Below are positions 22,640 to 34,935 of a DNA stretch of 64,000 bases, in pieces. The position numbers were made by a program, and so were the translations under genes. Positions within the stretch are counted from its first letter, which is position 1. Each line of letters opens with the position of its first letter. Below the pieces are notes generated by a model. It did no database searches, was not told the origin of the DNA, and saw only the letters and a list, made by a program, of their open reading frames with translations. Source of the DNA: Earliella scabrosa (lineage: Eukaryota; Basidiomycota; Agaricomycetes; Polyporales; Polyporaceae); the NCBI GenBank assembly GCA_022605405.1, contig JABYQQ010000010.1, positions 682,001 through 746,000 on the forward strand, in the 5' to 3' direction.

Positions 22640-23526
22640 TGCTGTCCCGCCATCATCTCTCCAGGGTTTGCGCTCTAATCCCTTGGTGTTCGAGTGCAAT
22701 GTGAGACCTGGGTACGTCCAGGACCGTATAGTCAAGACTCGGATCGAGACATTTGTCGCAAAGGCGCACGTAAGTATGGCACGGAGCCCAGGACTGGGAG
22801 ACATCGTGGTTGCGAATGTACTTCTGAATCCTCCAATCGTACTGTCACTAGCATTCGCGCTACTTGCGTGTGGCACTGTTAGTTGCGAAGTCCAAGGTAT
22901 CATGTCCCGATTCCGCGATCTCCCACAACAGCCTCCAAGTCGTCGTTACTGGCTCCTGTCAAGCTTGCACCCGGACCCCATGTCGCAGAAGTTGGCAGAC
23001 AGACAGGTTACTCTCGTGATCGTACGTCTCCAATCAACTTATACAGCCGAGACAAATCATTTACGGTGATAGCGGGTGGCAGCTACTGCCAGCCCTGGAT
23101 ACCTTCCATCTGCTGATTTGTCCCCTGTGGATCTTCAGCATACCGCAAGTTCTCTGACTTGAGCTTCGGTCATTCCACCTCCAAGCCGGTGATTGCTCCA
23201 ATGCTGCGCGCTCAATACGTGATCAAGAGCACATAGGCCTGCGGAACTGCCCCATAGTAGTGCTAGGATCATCACCTTCGGACTCGTGGCGAGATTTCTC
23301 GCCGTGCATCTCAAATTGAACGGCGTTTCACAGGGTACGATGACCCTCGTGCGCCCAGGAAGCTCGCGGGCGGCGATCAGAGCGCTTCGCCCAACATTCC
23401 CTACCCGGTAACTGCACACAACTCTCCCAGGTGGACCCACAAAACACCCCATGTAGCTCATCGTGAGGTGTTCGCACGGCGGAGAGCTTATAGGGCTCTT
23501 CCAACGTCGTTCTGACCGCCGACAGA
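22640..23526. other. Spacer, no supported gene
   Basis: About 890 bp between the expansin-like gene and P450 copy 2. Short ORFs only; nothing recognised. Confidence 0.4.
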
Positions 23527-25434
23527 ATGCCTGTCATTCAATTCTGCTCTCTTGCTCCGGTGCTTAATGCGGCCATAGCGCTGGTCACTGTCGCCACAAT
23601 CGGCCTCCTTCTGAGGCGACTCATTTTCCACCCTCTGGCCAAATTCCCTGGTCCGAAACTGGCGGGTGCAACATGGTGGTATATGACGTATTATGAAGTC
23701 TTCAAGGACGGGGCATTCATCGAACATTTGAATGAGCTGCATGCTCAGTATGGTTTGTGTCTTTCGTGCTTTGAATGCGCAAATCTCATGTTATACGCTG
23801 CGTCATCTGTAGGACCCGTGGTACGCATAGGCCCGAACGAGGTGAATATGTCGAGATGAAGGAGGATCATATGCATGGCTGACGTCGCTGGCAGCTTCAT
23901 TTCAACAGCCCCGACGCCTACAACGATATCTATACCAATCCCCGGTTCAAGAAGGATCCAAGGATATACGCGTCGTTTAACCAAGATGAATGCTCGCTGT
24001 GTCTCATCGATCTAAAGGAAGCCAAGGTTCGACGCGACATTCTGAGCCCCCTCTTCTCCCGTAGGGCTATTCTGAAACTGGAGCATGTCGTCCAGTCGAA
24101 GGTGAGTCGACGAGGAGCATTGCCAGGGAATATATGCTAATGACATCTGCATAGGTTGATACTCTTGTGCAACAACTGACCCGCTACGCGCAGACAGGGG
24201 AACCCGCAAACATCCGCCGCGCCTGCCGCTCCGTCTCTCTCGAGCTCATTTACGGCTATTGCTTCGCCTCGCACGAAGACTTCATCGTCTCCCCCAAGTT
24301 CGAGCATAAGTTCGTCGTGGACTCCGAAATGGCCTTTCCGCTGTTCTTCTGGTTCGTCCACTTCCCGTGGATGTTCCATTTGCTTGTCCTACAGTCGTAT
24401 ATCTCCGCCTGGCTGAAGGGGAAGAAGAGTGGGGTTCTCAACGACTCGTATGATCGCCTGAAAGGCAAGATTGACGAGCTGATTGCGCATCCGGAGCTCG
24501 TCGACAAGGAGGAGCATGAGACTGTTTTCCACCACCTTCTCACACCGCATCCTGAAAAGGGTCAGCCGAGCATTCCGTCGAAGAAGGCCCTATGGGAGGA
24601 AGCCGTGAACCTCATCGCGGCGGGGGGCGAAACCATCACTGGAGTGATGACCTTCGGCGTCTTCCACGTACTCAACAACCCGAACATTTGCGAGAGGCTC
24701 ACAAGCGAGCTGAAGGCTGCCTGGCCTGATCTGGAGACGGCGATGAAGTACGAGGCATTGGAGAAATTGCCGTACCTGGTGATTTTTTCGCGTTATATGG
24801 TGTAAATTGACCTCGACTGACTGTGCGTATTCAGACCGCCGTGATCAAAGAGTCGCTTCGACATGCACACGGCATAGTCAACCCGAGCGGACGCATCGTC
24901 GGTCCTGCTGCAGCGACCATAGCAGGTGTCACCGTGCCTGCCGGTGTATGTCGATCGATTCTCATGGGGAGGATCCTATTCTGACCAAGTTACCGACAGA
25001 CGGTAGTCGCTATGGGCTCGACGTTCGTGCACTTCAATCCGACGATATTCCCCAGACCGCACGAGTTCATTCCCGAAAGGTGGTTGGGTACTGAGAAGCC
25101 GGGAAAACTCGAACAGTATCTGGTTTCGTTCAGCAAGGGACCTCGTGCCTGCCTAGGAATCAAGTACGCCTGAGCATAGATTATTGGGTACGGGAGCACT
25201 GATCCTCCGATTTACAGTCTCGGTTGGTGTGAACTATACCTCCTCTTTGGATACTTGTTTCGCAAGTTCGAGCTTGAGCTCCACAACACCACGTGCGTTC
25301 ACAAAAATTCCCCTGGAAGCAACTGACCTCCTGGCACTCTCTGCAGGATTGACGATATGAAGTACAGATGCCATATGACTCCGACGCTCACTGGTAGAAT
25401 GCTTCACTGCACAGTGAAGATACAGGATGAGTGA
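23527..25434 (+). CDS. Cytochrome P450, copy 2
   Basis: Eight exons (23527-23752, 23813-23841, 23895-24101, 24155-24778, 24835-24945, 25000-25163, 25218-25292, 25347-25434), 507 residues. Same gene structure as copy 1. N-terminal anchor and HPLAKFPGPKLAGATWWY; I-helix AAGGET, with Gly where copies 1 and 3 have Ser; KESLR; a PERW block; haem loop FSKGPRACLGI with the ligand at about Cys450. It is the most divergent of the three copies (HPEKGQPSIPSKKALWEEAV against the HPDKGQT type in the others). An ER-bound monooxygenase of unknown substrate. It heads a tandem pair with the broken copy 3, 450 bp downstream. Confidence 0.93.
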
Positions 25435-25884
25435 ACTGAGAGCCAGAGTACGACTCGGAGTGTCGTTGTCGTTACCGTAGACTGGTGTCAGAGAGCGAGC
25501 TCCCAATTGATGAAAAGCAGGGCTCCTGTGCACATGCACGTGCCGTTCACCATTGGACAACTCATTGAAGGGATTCGGGGTCGGCGAGTACTTGAACTTC
25601 GCACTGTACGTCTTGGTTAGTCTTGGTGGGTCCTCACCTGCTTGTCGGACCAAGACCTCCGATTTCTCACGGTAGTACGCGCGTTCCTGCAGCGCCCGAG
25701 GACCGCTGGCGTGCTTCTCCCTGGCTTCTCCACTGCTTCTTGGGCGCATCCTGATTCATGAATTTTGGATCCATGTGTCAAGAGTACACGACTTTCAAGA
25801 CTTATATACCGATGATTGACTCTCATGTACTCGACCCGCCCTTTACGACCGCCACTACGAGTCATGTCACTCAGTTCTCTGCTA
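25435..25884. other. Spacer between P450 copies 2 and 3
   Basis: 450 bp with no gene; presumed 3' UTR of copy 2 and old promoter of copy 3. Confidence 0.4.
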
Positions 25885-27800
25885 ATGCCGCCTCTAGATC
25901 TCTTCAGTCTCCAGAATATCGCCCTGATTCTGCTTGCCGCAAGTGCCCTCATTGTCGTGAAACGTCTCTTCTTTCACCCGCTGGCCAGCTTTCCTGGACC
26001 CAAACTAGCCGCCGCGTCATGGTGGTACATGACGTATTACGAGGTTTTCAAAGACGGTGCCTTCGTAGACCATCTAGAGACACTTCACGAGATATACGGT
26101 GCGATTATCTCCAGCAGTCGCGATGATTATTCCGAACTGACAGTGTGCATAGGTCCTGTGATCAGAATCAGCCCCGACCAGGCGCGTATATACTTAGTCA
26201 ACCAGATCGTACCACCTCGCCTCTGACAACGCACTACAGTTGCACTTTTGTGAGCCAAGTGCCTATGATGACATCTATCTGCATGGGCATCGCTTCACGA
26301 AGGATCCAAGAGTGTATCAAGGGAAACTTAGCCAGGACAATGCCTCGCTATGCATCGTGGACCTCCGAGAAATCAAGACACGTCGAGACATTCTCGGGCC
26401 CCTTTTCTCCCGTCGTGCCATTGTCAAACTTGAACACGTTATCTTGTCAAAAGTAAGTCTAACACACTAGCGGTACTTGAGTGAGTGACTAAGAGAGGCT
26501 TCTCACAGATCGACCGGCTCCTGGAGCAACTAGGACATTATGCGGAGGCAGAGAAGCCAGCCAACATCCGCCGGGCGTGCAGGTCTACCGCACTTGAGCT
26601 CATCTATGCCTACTGCTTTGCGACGCACGAAGATTTTGTCACTGCGCCTGACTTCTCCCATCGGTTCGTTGTGGAGTCCGAGCTGACGTTCCCACTATTC
26701 CACTGGTACATTCACTTCCCTGGGTGCACGTCTTTCTTCATCTTGAAGAGCCTTGTTGCTTCGTGATTCAAGCCTAACAACGGTGTCCTATGGCACTCGT
26801 ATACCCGTCTAAAGGACAAGATCCACCAGCTCAGAGAGCATCCTGAACTGGTCGAGCATGAGGAGCACGAAACAGTGCTTCAACAAATGCTGATTGCTCA
26901 CCCGGACAAGGGCCAAACGGGGATCCCGTCGGAGCAAGTACTGTGGGAAGAAGCGATCACGTTGATCGCTGCGGGGAGCGAGACTGTTGCCAGTGTGGTC
27001 AACGTGGGCGTGTTCCACGTACTCAATAATCCGGATATTCACGCCAAGCTCGTCGAGGAACTAAAATGTGCATGGCCAGAGCTCGAGACGACGATGCGGT
27101 ATGACAGGTTGGAAAAGCTGCCCTATCTCGTACGTCACCGCAATTGTTACATGCAGCATTTGACATTGATCATTGATTCCTTGCTGTTGCCAGACTGCGG
27201 TCATAAAGGAGTCTCTCCGGCTCGCGCATGGGGTTGTACTGCCTCTGCCCCGCATTGTAGGTCCCAAGGATGCCATCATCGCAGGTCATACCGTGCCCGC
27301 TGGTGTACGTCGGCTGCCCGATCATATCCACCTCATACGAACTGATAATGACCATGTCAGACGGTCGTGTCCATGGGCGCATCGTTCGTTCACCTCAACT
27401 CGACCATTTTCCCGCAACCGCACGATTTCATCCCGGAGCGCTGGCTTGAACCGAAAGACAGCCTGGACAATCACCTCGTCGCCTTCTCCAAGGGACCGCG
27501 TACATGTCTAGGAATCAAGTACGTAGCCTCCATGATTTATATCTACGTCGAAGAATAACCACATCTGTCGCTCGAAGTTTGGGGTGGTGCGAATTGTACC
27601 TCTTTTTCGGGTACCTGTTCCGCAAGCTAGATATGGAATTGTATAATACAACGTGAGTAGCTGTGTTATCCTAAGGTCGTCATATAGTGACGGCGATTAT
27701 CCGATCCCTCAGAGTTGAAGACATGGCATACCGATGCCATCTAACGCCAACCTTCACAGGCCGAATGCTGCATTGCAAGGTCAAGGTCCGCAGGGAGTAG
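25885..27800 (+). pseudogene. Cytochrome P450, copy 3, broken by one in-frame stop
   Basis: All eight exons are present (25885-26098, 26153-26181, 26240-26452, 26509-27129, 27194-27304, 27361-27518, 27578-27652, 27713-27800) and would code for about 502 residues, with AAGSET, KESLR, PERW and FSKGPRTCLGI intact. A TGA at 26764-26766, codon 238 in exon 4, interrupts it. Copy 1 has Trp (TSWFKP) and copy 2 has Trp (SAWLKG) at the same place, so a single TGG to TGA change explains it. No splice sites around the TGA would remove it in frame. The intron after exon 2 starts with GC (CAG|gcgcgt) where copies 1 and 2 have GT. The rest of the frame is open, so the loss is recent, or it is an allele or sequencing error. 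A truncated product would lack the I-helix and haem site. Confidence 0.88.
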
Positions 27801-28746
27801 AGGTTGTGTTCCTCTCGGACCTTCCTCTCGGACCAGTCACGATCGTTTCTCAAGGATTTGGCACGTCAGACAATGTGTACATAGGTGCATTGGGGTCAGG
27901 CTGGCCGGCTCCTTTGAACATAAGAGGTGCGGGGTGTGTTTGAAACTGATCGATCGCACCGGTGTATCGGACGAGCGAGAAAATCCCACCCGACCTCCCG
28001 CTGCCTGACCGCCATTAGCGGGTCTCCGCGAGACAGGGACCGTATGTGCGTTGTAATTGTTCATGGGCGGTGCTATGCACTCACGTCTGACAAGGTTGTC
28101 AATTTCTAGCCCTACTCGGCACATAGGGGCTTGGTCGGGGAGCGGGAGGTGGCTCGGGCTACCGCATTTGACGCGCTGGATGGAGTGCTACCAGACGCTT
28201 TCGCTCGTTGCGATGGCGTGGGTGCGTGCTCGACCTCCCCTGACCTCCCGGGCCGGTGGAATACGGGCGCCTCCGCAGCGATCTTGGTGGTAGATCCCTT
28301 CCATGCTCTGAGATCTGCTTGCCCAACTTGCACTGGCATACGCTGCCAGACCACAGAAAGTCGCTCTAGAGCTCAGACATGCTATGCGGTCCGCGTTCCT
28401 GCTTCTAGGTCTCTCCAAAGTGTGCTACTACTTACTATTCCTCGTTCAACGACTCCGCAATTCTCGCATGGTGAGACTCTTCACGTTGATGTGACTTCGT
28501 GCTGACATTCGGTCATTGTACTACGTAGACTTTAATTGGGAGTTCTGTCTGGCACGTGCCATGGCTCGTACTCTATGTTGTGCGATGAGATCTCACGAGG
28601 GGACTCGACTTTATCGAACATCGGAGTTCCCACCATGTGGTTGCTGCGGCGGTAGACCGTGGGATAAGGGGTTATAACAGGCTAATGTCAAGGTACTCCA
28701 CTTCCTTTCTCCCGATACTCTTTCCTCGTTTTCACCACCAGTCAAG
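27801..28746. other. Spacer, no supported gene
   Basis: About 950 bp. ORFs such as 28131-28505 show no domain. It holds the upstream region of the first zinc-finger/RING gene. Confidence 0.4.
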
Positions 28747-31403
28747 ATGCCCAAGACGAAGAAGGTCGAGACGAAGAAGGTCGAGACGAAGAAGGTCAAG
28801 ACGAAGAAGGTCAAGCCAGCCAAGACAGTCTCATGCTATCAGTGCAAGAGGGCATTTGTAGACGAAGCCAGTTGTCGAAGCCATGCGAAGGCTATGAAAC
28901 ATCAGTGGTCGCCTTCGGCCCCTCCTCCAGTGGTATGCAATCAGTGCAAGAAGGCATTCGCAAACGAATACGGGTGCCAGGCCCATGGGGAAGCTAAGAG
29001 ACATCAGTGGTGGCATCCGATTTGGAGTTATCCTCAGGTCCCCAAGGTTCCTCAGGCCCCCAAGGTGCCTAGGCCATTCTCATGTCATCAGTGCAAGAAG
29101 ACATTTGCGGACGAAGTCGGCTGCCGGGCCCACGGGGAAGCTAAGAAACATCAGTGGTCGCCTCCTACACCCGTATCAGTTACCACTGTGATTGAGAAGC
29201 AACACGATATGGCGGCAACAGCTGCTGGCACATCGTCTGCGATCACTTCTCATGTGGTCAAGACAGTAGCCTGTGTGGGAGGGCGGGAGGTCACCGCGCA
29301 GTTCGTTTACTGTCCTCGATGTTTCAGCCAGCATGACGACTGGCCTGAGCTGAGTCAGGTGAGTGGTCACTCCATGCATGTTTCTGAGGGTTGTTTGAAC
29401 GAGTATTTATCACAAATAGCACTACACGATGTGTCACCTAGACGCGGACGTCGACGATCATCCAAGTAGGTCTCGGTTCACGGTGTACTGCAGATCGTGC
29501 CAAAGTTCGTCTCTACAGTCACCGCCGCGGGACATGAGTGTACAACAGCTTCAACACCTCTTCAGGTGTTGGTCGCGAAGGGCCAGCATGCGCCCGAAGC
29601 ATCGGTGGTGCGTCATGATGTGTTAAATCAGTATGTTATCATTGTGAAACGTCCCGGTGTTCTTGATAATAGTCTGAGGATCGCGAGAATAATGATTCAA
29701 CACGAGTTCTTGTCCCATCCACACCGGAACCGACTGCTAGTCTTGTCCCACATGCTCACTTGGAGTCAACGGTCGGTACTACGTTCTTAATCCCAATGTT
29801 CCAGTTCCTCGATGCTGATGCGGTGTCCAGAGTGACACAACGATACATGATTCTTCTGAACCTGCCACGGATAGGCAAACTGAGAAAGCCGAACGCTCCG
29901 AGGAACGGGAGCTGAACACCTGCGATCCAGAAGGATATACGGTGAGGCTATCGTCTCATCTGGCCTATGACAATTCCAAATGACGCCGGGCAACTATCAG
30001 GAGTCAGTTGAAAAGGAAAGAGGCCCAGATCGTGTGTTCACCTCTGGATTTGACAGCTTTGACGCGGACACAACGCCGGATGCAGGCGAGACAAGTGACC
30101 CCGTTATCCCCATCCTATCTGTACCATCACTGCCGTCAACGAATGCTGCTAAGACCGCGGTAGGCTCACATGCCATGACTTGCACCCATCAGTTCTCTCT
30201 GACGTTGGCTCCTTCGGCATTGTTCCTGCTGTAGAGTCTCGACGATGAGCCGTTGCCAGCCTTGGGCGAAGTTGAAGAGCAAGCGCCAGAGGCGGACAAA
30301 CGGAAGGCCAGGAAGGTAGCAAACACGGCTGCCAGAGATGCGCTGAGACAGGAGATACGAGACCTGAAGGCTGCACACAAGATGCTGGCTCGTCACGCGC
30401 GCAACATCGTCTCAAAGATATCGGTGCTCGAGCCTCGTGATGACCATCCGCACCTCTCGCCCGATGGCAGCGACGCCCTGTCGTGCATGGCGGACCGCGA
30501 CGATCGGACACAGCGGGATGTCGCAACGTGAATGATCTACGTCCGTCTCTGTTCTCTCTCATCGCTAATACATCCGGGGCTTCCAGTCACGATCCGAAAG
30601 CACCTGCCAGCGAGGCCCCCATTGTCAATGCTGACACGTCGTCGTTGACGGTCGAACGCCGACACAATGAACGCCTCTCTGACGAGCAGCTGTTCAGCAT
30701 CCTCACGGATCGATTCGGACCAGAGATGACGGGTCGCTTCCGGGACATGCTCGACATGCACCTCAAACAGGCTCCCTCTCTCACCAGCTCCCCAGTTGTG
30801 GTTGCCCTCCCTCCTCTGCCGCCTTCTCCGTCTTCTCCCCCGTTCGATGCGGTCTCCATTGAAGGTGACTTGTCCGAATGGGAGGAAGCGGTGCTTGACG
30901 AACTGGAGCTCGACGGCCTAGCCCAGGGGTAAGTTCCGCGCCCACTGAAGCTCTGCGAGCGTGACTGACCGGAGTCCTACCTAGCGATGACCACTGCGGC
31001 GCCTCCGACACCGACAGACACACGGATCCTGTCGACACCCTGGAACCCGCCGCGACTCGGAGTTCGACAGACAAGTCGATCTCCCCTGCCAACGTTGGCA
31101 CACCTGCGGTCAACGACTCGCTCGCCACTGCCCTGTCTGCAGAGGCGACGGCGTCCTTATCGCCTCTCCGCTGCCGCCTTTGCTTGAAGGACACATGCGA
31201 TGTGCCCGTCGTTACGGCGTGTGGGCACCTATTCTGTCACAGGTAAGTGACTTTGTAGCCGACTGTCGTACTACGCCGGCGAAGCCTCCAATCGCTGATG
31301 TTCGTTTTCTCTACTGTGTAGGTGCATAGGAAAGGAGCTCACGGTCAGCACGGAGTGCCCGGTGTGTCGACGTGCGGTCCTGCAGAAACTCGTGCTCGGG
31401 TGA
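28747..31403 (+). CDS. C2H2 zinc-finger / RING protein 1
   Basis: First exon 28747-29358. It begins with Lys-rich KKVET repeats coded by four 15-nt units (28756-28815), then three U1-like C2H2 fingers of the form CxxCKxxFxxExxCxxHxxxxxxH (CYQCKRAF, CNQCKKAF, CHQCKKTF). A fourth finger (YCPRCF) is split by an intron so that its first His starts the next exon at 29420. The middle, about 29430-30234, is disordered and acidic; its exon borders are unsure. Later exons fit well: 30235-30527 (coiled-coil-like, Lys/Arg-rich), 30587-30928, 30985-31242 and 31322-31403. The last two encode a C3HC4 RING (CRLCLKDTCDVPVVTACGHL, then FCHRC and ECPVC) at the extreme C-terminus. A RING implies E3 ubiquitin-ligase activity (family knowledge); the fingers could bind nucleic acid or protein. 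It is the only family member here on the plus strand. Confidence 0.75.
28756..28815 (+). repeat. 15-nt coding tandem repeat, four units
   Basis: Unit ACGAAGAAGGTCGAG (or CAAG ending), coding for TKKVE/K four times at the N-terminus of zinc-finger/RING protein 1. Confidence 0.85.
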
Positions 31404-31734
31404 TCCTCTGACTCGGAGTGGGGGGTAACCCGAGGCGAATGGTCTTTACAGGGCTCCGCTTGCAAGTTGCGCGTACGTTCGATTTTGATCAGTCCTTCCA
31501 TCCGCGGATTCAACAGTTGTACGATACGAATGTACCCTTGAGAAGAGAAGAAGTGGCGTTGTATGTACGATAGCACGAACGTGTTGTAACGTAGTATCCA
31601 TGGCGCACCAGCATCTCCTTGGAGTCACTCGCCCTGCCACAGACTCCGCATGGCAGAAACGTGAATCCTCTCATCGACAAGTAATGATACACAGCAAGTG
31701 GCACATACAAAAACCCAAAGCCCGCATCCCAGGC
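31404..31734. other. Convergent 3' spacer, no gene seen
   Basis: 331 bp between the stops of zinc-finger/RING gene 1 and FET3. Confidence 0.4.
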
Positions 31735-34085
31735 TCACGACGACCTCCTCTTAAGCAGCCCAAACAGCCTCCCCCTTCTCTCCTTCGCCTCCTGCCTCTC
31801 CCTCGCCTCATGCTCCATCTCCTCCTCCGAAATATGTCCCCCAAGCGCATACCACCCCACCGTGCTCATCCCGATCACCGCCGTCAGCACACACCCAAAC
31901 ATCGCCCCGATCCCCTTCGGGTGCCACCCGTTGCGCTGCGGGAACGGCCCGAGCGGCAGCCCGGTGAGGTCCGTCGCGGACGCGTGGCCCGCTGCGTTCC
32001 CAGATGTGGGGAGCCCGAGCGCGGAGCACTGGTCAAACATGAACTGCGGTGGGGCGCCTCGCTGCTGTGCGATGAGCGGCGCCTCGATGAACTGCACCGC
32101 GAGCCCGACCTCGAGATGCCACTCGATGTGGCCTGCGGAAAGAGGGCGGCGTTAGCGAGCGAGCAAGCGACACACGGATGGGGCGGGGGGACTCACAGTG
32201 GAAGAACCAGACGCCGGGGTTATCGGCGACGACGCGGAGCCTGACCGAGTTCATGGACGGCACCTGGACGGTGTCGCGCCGCATGGGGTTCGGCTGGCTC
32301 TCGTTCACGGGCGGGTTGAGCGCCGGGTCGTCCGAGGTGTAGTCCTCCGCGCGGCCGACGAGCTGCATCTTGTGTCCGTGCAAGTGGCTTGCGCGCGCCC
32401 CATGGCATCAGCAGGATGTTCGTCGATACGGAAAGATTGGGGGGACTCACAAGGGGTGCTTGCCCGCGTCGCCGTTCTTGAGGAGGATGTCGAACGTCGT
32501 GAGGTGGTCGACGACGAAGCTCGTCGGGCCGTACGCGCTCGGGACCGTCGCGTTCTCGCCCAGGCTCAGCTCGGACATGATCGCGGGCACGAGCGGCATG
32601 TTGTACGTGATCATGTTGAACATCGCGTGGTTCGTGCCGTCCTCCATCGTGTCGAAGAACACCTCGAGCTCGATGGTGCGGTCCGCGGGCTCGAGCGGGA
32701 TAACCTCGAGCGGGACGAGGGCGACGTCGTTCACGTCGTGGTATTCGTCTTTGAACCCGAGGTCGGTGAACGGTGCGGACGCGTCGTAGGTGATCCAAGA
32801 GGTGACGTCTGACGAGAGCGGTGAGCATCAAGCAACTACGGGATGCAGTTGGATCGACATACTAGGGTTGAGCGTGTCGGGGACAGTATCAAACATGTCG
32901 GTGTCCATGTTCGCGTGGATAGCCCAGTTCTGAGGCGACGAGTCATTGCGCGCCGTCACCAGTACGGAGTATCGCTGTGCGACCGTGATGGCAATGAGAT
33001 CGGTAGGCGATTCTCTAACGTCAGTCTGCGAGCAACGAATCAGCACAAAGCGACCATGGCACAGGTATATGAACGCACCCCGTCGGCTTCGATGATGCGC
33101 ATGATGTGCCCATCGATCCAGAAGAAGAATGCGGCGAATGCACTGGTGTTCACGATGCGCAGACGGTAGGTCTTGCCGGGCTGGAAAGGCAAAGTGGCAT
33201 TCTCGTTGAAGCCGACCTTCCCAGTGACCGGATCGGGGTTGGAGCCGGGTATGGGTCCAAGGTAGGCACCGTTTTGTGCGTAGTAGATTAGGGCAGAGTC
33301 TGATGTGATGCCGTCAGAATGCGACGATGGTTTAGACATGTATCAGGTGAACGCACCGGGCACGGGCTCAGCACCGCCAGGGTTGGCGATGCTGATAAAT
33401 TGCTGGAGGAGATCGGCATGCTGGTCGTGGTACCAGTCGCCTAGCACGACAGTGAACTCTTCGTCATATTCATGAGCTTCTTGGTCGGGATGAATGACAA
33501 CAGGTGCACGGAGACCATCCACATATTGACCCTGAGCAGCAACGGACCGTGATGAGCACGAGGAATCCCGTTGGACCGAGGAGTTGACTCACCGAAGCGT
33601 GGGCATGGACCCAGTACGTGCCCCACTGCCCAGACGAGTTGATGGGGACTACGTAGTCGAAGGTTGAACCTTTCGGGATACCACTGGAGATGTGATGCGT
33701 TACTTCGGCCTAATAGACCGTTGGAAGGAGCACGCCTACCATTGCGTGACACCAACGGCACCGTCCATCCAAGAGGTGGAGTTGAAGAACATGCCGTGGT
33801 GGTGGAGGGATGTGGGTTCGTCAATGCTGTTCGTCGCATGGACGATGAGCATGTCGTTGGTCGTAACGTCGATTGGCGGGGGTCTGGGCGACGCGTTCTC
33901 AGCATGTGCAGACAAGCAGTAAGACGAAGTGCTTACGGCCAGGTGCCGTTGACACCAATGACCCGACGGGGCGACAGACCGTCGGGGTTAGCGTTCTCGA
34001 CGTAGGTGATGTTCCACCACAGCTCATGGACAGCCGCAAAGGCTGGAGCGATGGCTGCGAGGAGAGCGAGTGTTGGACCCTTCAT
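31735..34085 (-). CDS. FET3: Multicopper ferroxidase FET3
   Basis: Nine exons (34085-33937, 33883-33740, 33683-33593, 33531-33357, 33299-33079, 33025-32863, 32808-32451, 32387-32197, 32132-31735), 629 residues. Signal peptide at 1-18. The four copper-binding blocks are in order: LHHHGMFFNS, YWVHAHA, HPFHLHGHKM and WFFHCHIEWHLEVGLAVQF. A C-terminal membrane helix (IGAMFGCVLTAVIGMSTVGW) and a short basic cytoplasmic tail separate it from secreted laccases. It oxidises Fe(II) to Fe(III) at the cell surface and passes it to FTR1 (family knowledge). It is divergent from FTR1, the usual arrangement for this pair, with GATA-type sites between them. The codon for the second His of HPFHLHGH is next to an intron, and the His-Cys-His block is also split by one. 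Intact. Confidence 0.95.
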
Positions 34086-34299
34086 GTCGTTGTTAGCCCG
34101 TTATGGGTCGACGACAGAGCCCTGCGGGAGAGGGTTGGGAGGAAGGCAGGGGGCGCGGGGTGGGCACGGGATGGCCGGGTGAGGCATTTTGAACGGCTGG
34201 AGGCAATTCTGCGACGGCCAGGCAATGGCTTAACCCGAGCAGGTGGCTCTCGCGCGAGAAAGGATATGCGGACGTGTCGGCCAGGGTTCAGGTTTATTC

Positions 34300-34310
34300 T
34301 TATCAGATAA
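34300..34310 (+). promoter_or_regulatory. GATA-type iron-response site, TTATCAGATAA
   Basis: Palindromic double GATA site, 215 bp upstream of the FET3 ATG. Confidence 0.7.
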
Positions 34311-34344
34311 CAGGTGACTGAACCTAGATCTCTCAGCGCTTGTC

Positions 34345-34355
34345 TTATCAGATAC
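34345..34355 (+). promoter_or_regulatory. Imperfect GATA-type site, TTATCAGATAC
   Basis: Same core as the site 45 bp away with the last base changed; both GATA cores are kept. Confidence 0.5.
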
Positions 34356-34652
34356 CGAACTAGCTACGCACCTTCGCACGTCCTCCTTCGCGAACTCGTC
34401 CGCCACAAGGCGGCCACAGCCCCGTACTCTATGGCCAACAGCCCCCGTCGACCGCTATGTTCGCCGCGTTCTCAGCCGCCGTGTCTGCTGAGCCTGCGGG
34501 CGGTAGGATCAGCTCGGTGCTGGCCAGGGCGCGCCACACGTCAGCCCGTCCTCGCGCCGTGTCCACGTCTCGCCCGCTATTCTTAGCCTCCATTCTCTCG
34601 CCGTCAGCGTCGCGAAGCAGGGAAGGCGCGACCGGCCCAGTCTGATGACTTG

Positions 34653-34663
34653 TTATCAGATAA
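34653..34663 (+). promoter_or_regulatory. GATA-type iron-response site, TTATCAGATAA
   Basis: Second perfect copy, 273 bp upstream of the FTR1 ATG. Confidence 0.7.
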
Positions 34664-34935
34664 GATGGTCCCGGCCGTCCTCGTTCTCGGGTCCTCTCTG
34701 CGTGCCACCGTCTGCCTCCAATTCTCTCTCGTGTCAACGCAGGCAACTTGCCACATAAACGGGGTCGCATCGGTCGAGTGCCTTGCGGCAAATCACCACG
34801 CCCCCGATCCCGCACCGCTCTACTAAAACTCGCCCACGGCATCCAGCCTGCCGCTAGGTCCTCTCGTCCCCCCAACTCTGTCGACCCGAGAGACCATCCG
34901 TCCCCAGCACAAGCACAAGCACAAGCACGAGAAAG

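Larger units (their letters stand above)
34086..34935. promoter_or_regulatory. FET3-FTR1 shared promoter with GATA-type iron sites
   Basis: 850 bp between the two divergent start codons. Two perfect copies of the fungal iron-GATA consensus ATCWGATAA lie at 34302-34310 and 34655-34663, both inside the palindrome TTATCAGATAA, plus one near-match. This consensus is bound by Urbs1/SRE/SreA-type repressors (established knowledge), so repression of both genes in high iron is expected. Just before the FTR1 ATG is a CACAAG hexamer run (about 34908-34928). Confidence 0.75.

Noticed and set aside
32198..32831. Two ~200-codon overlapping ORFs
   Set aside because: Shadows of FET3, which has all copper-binding motifs in the third frame.
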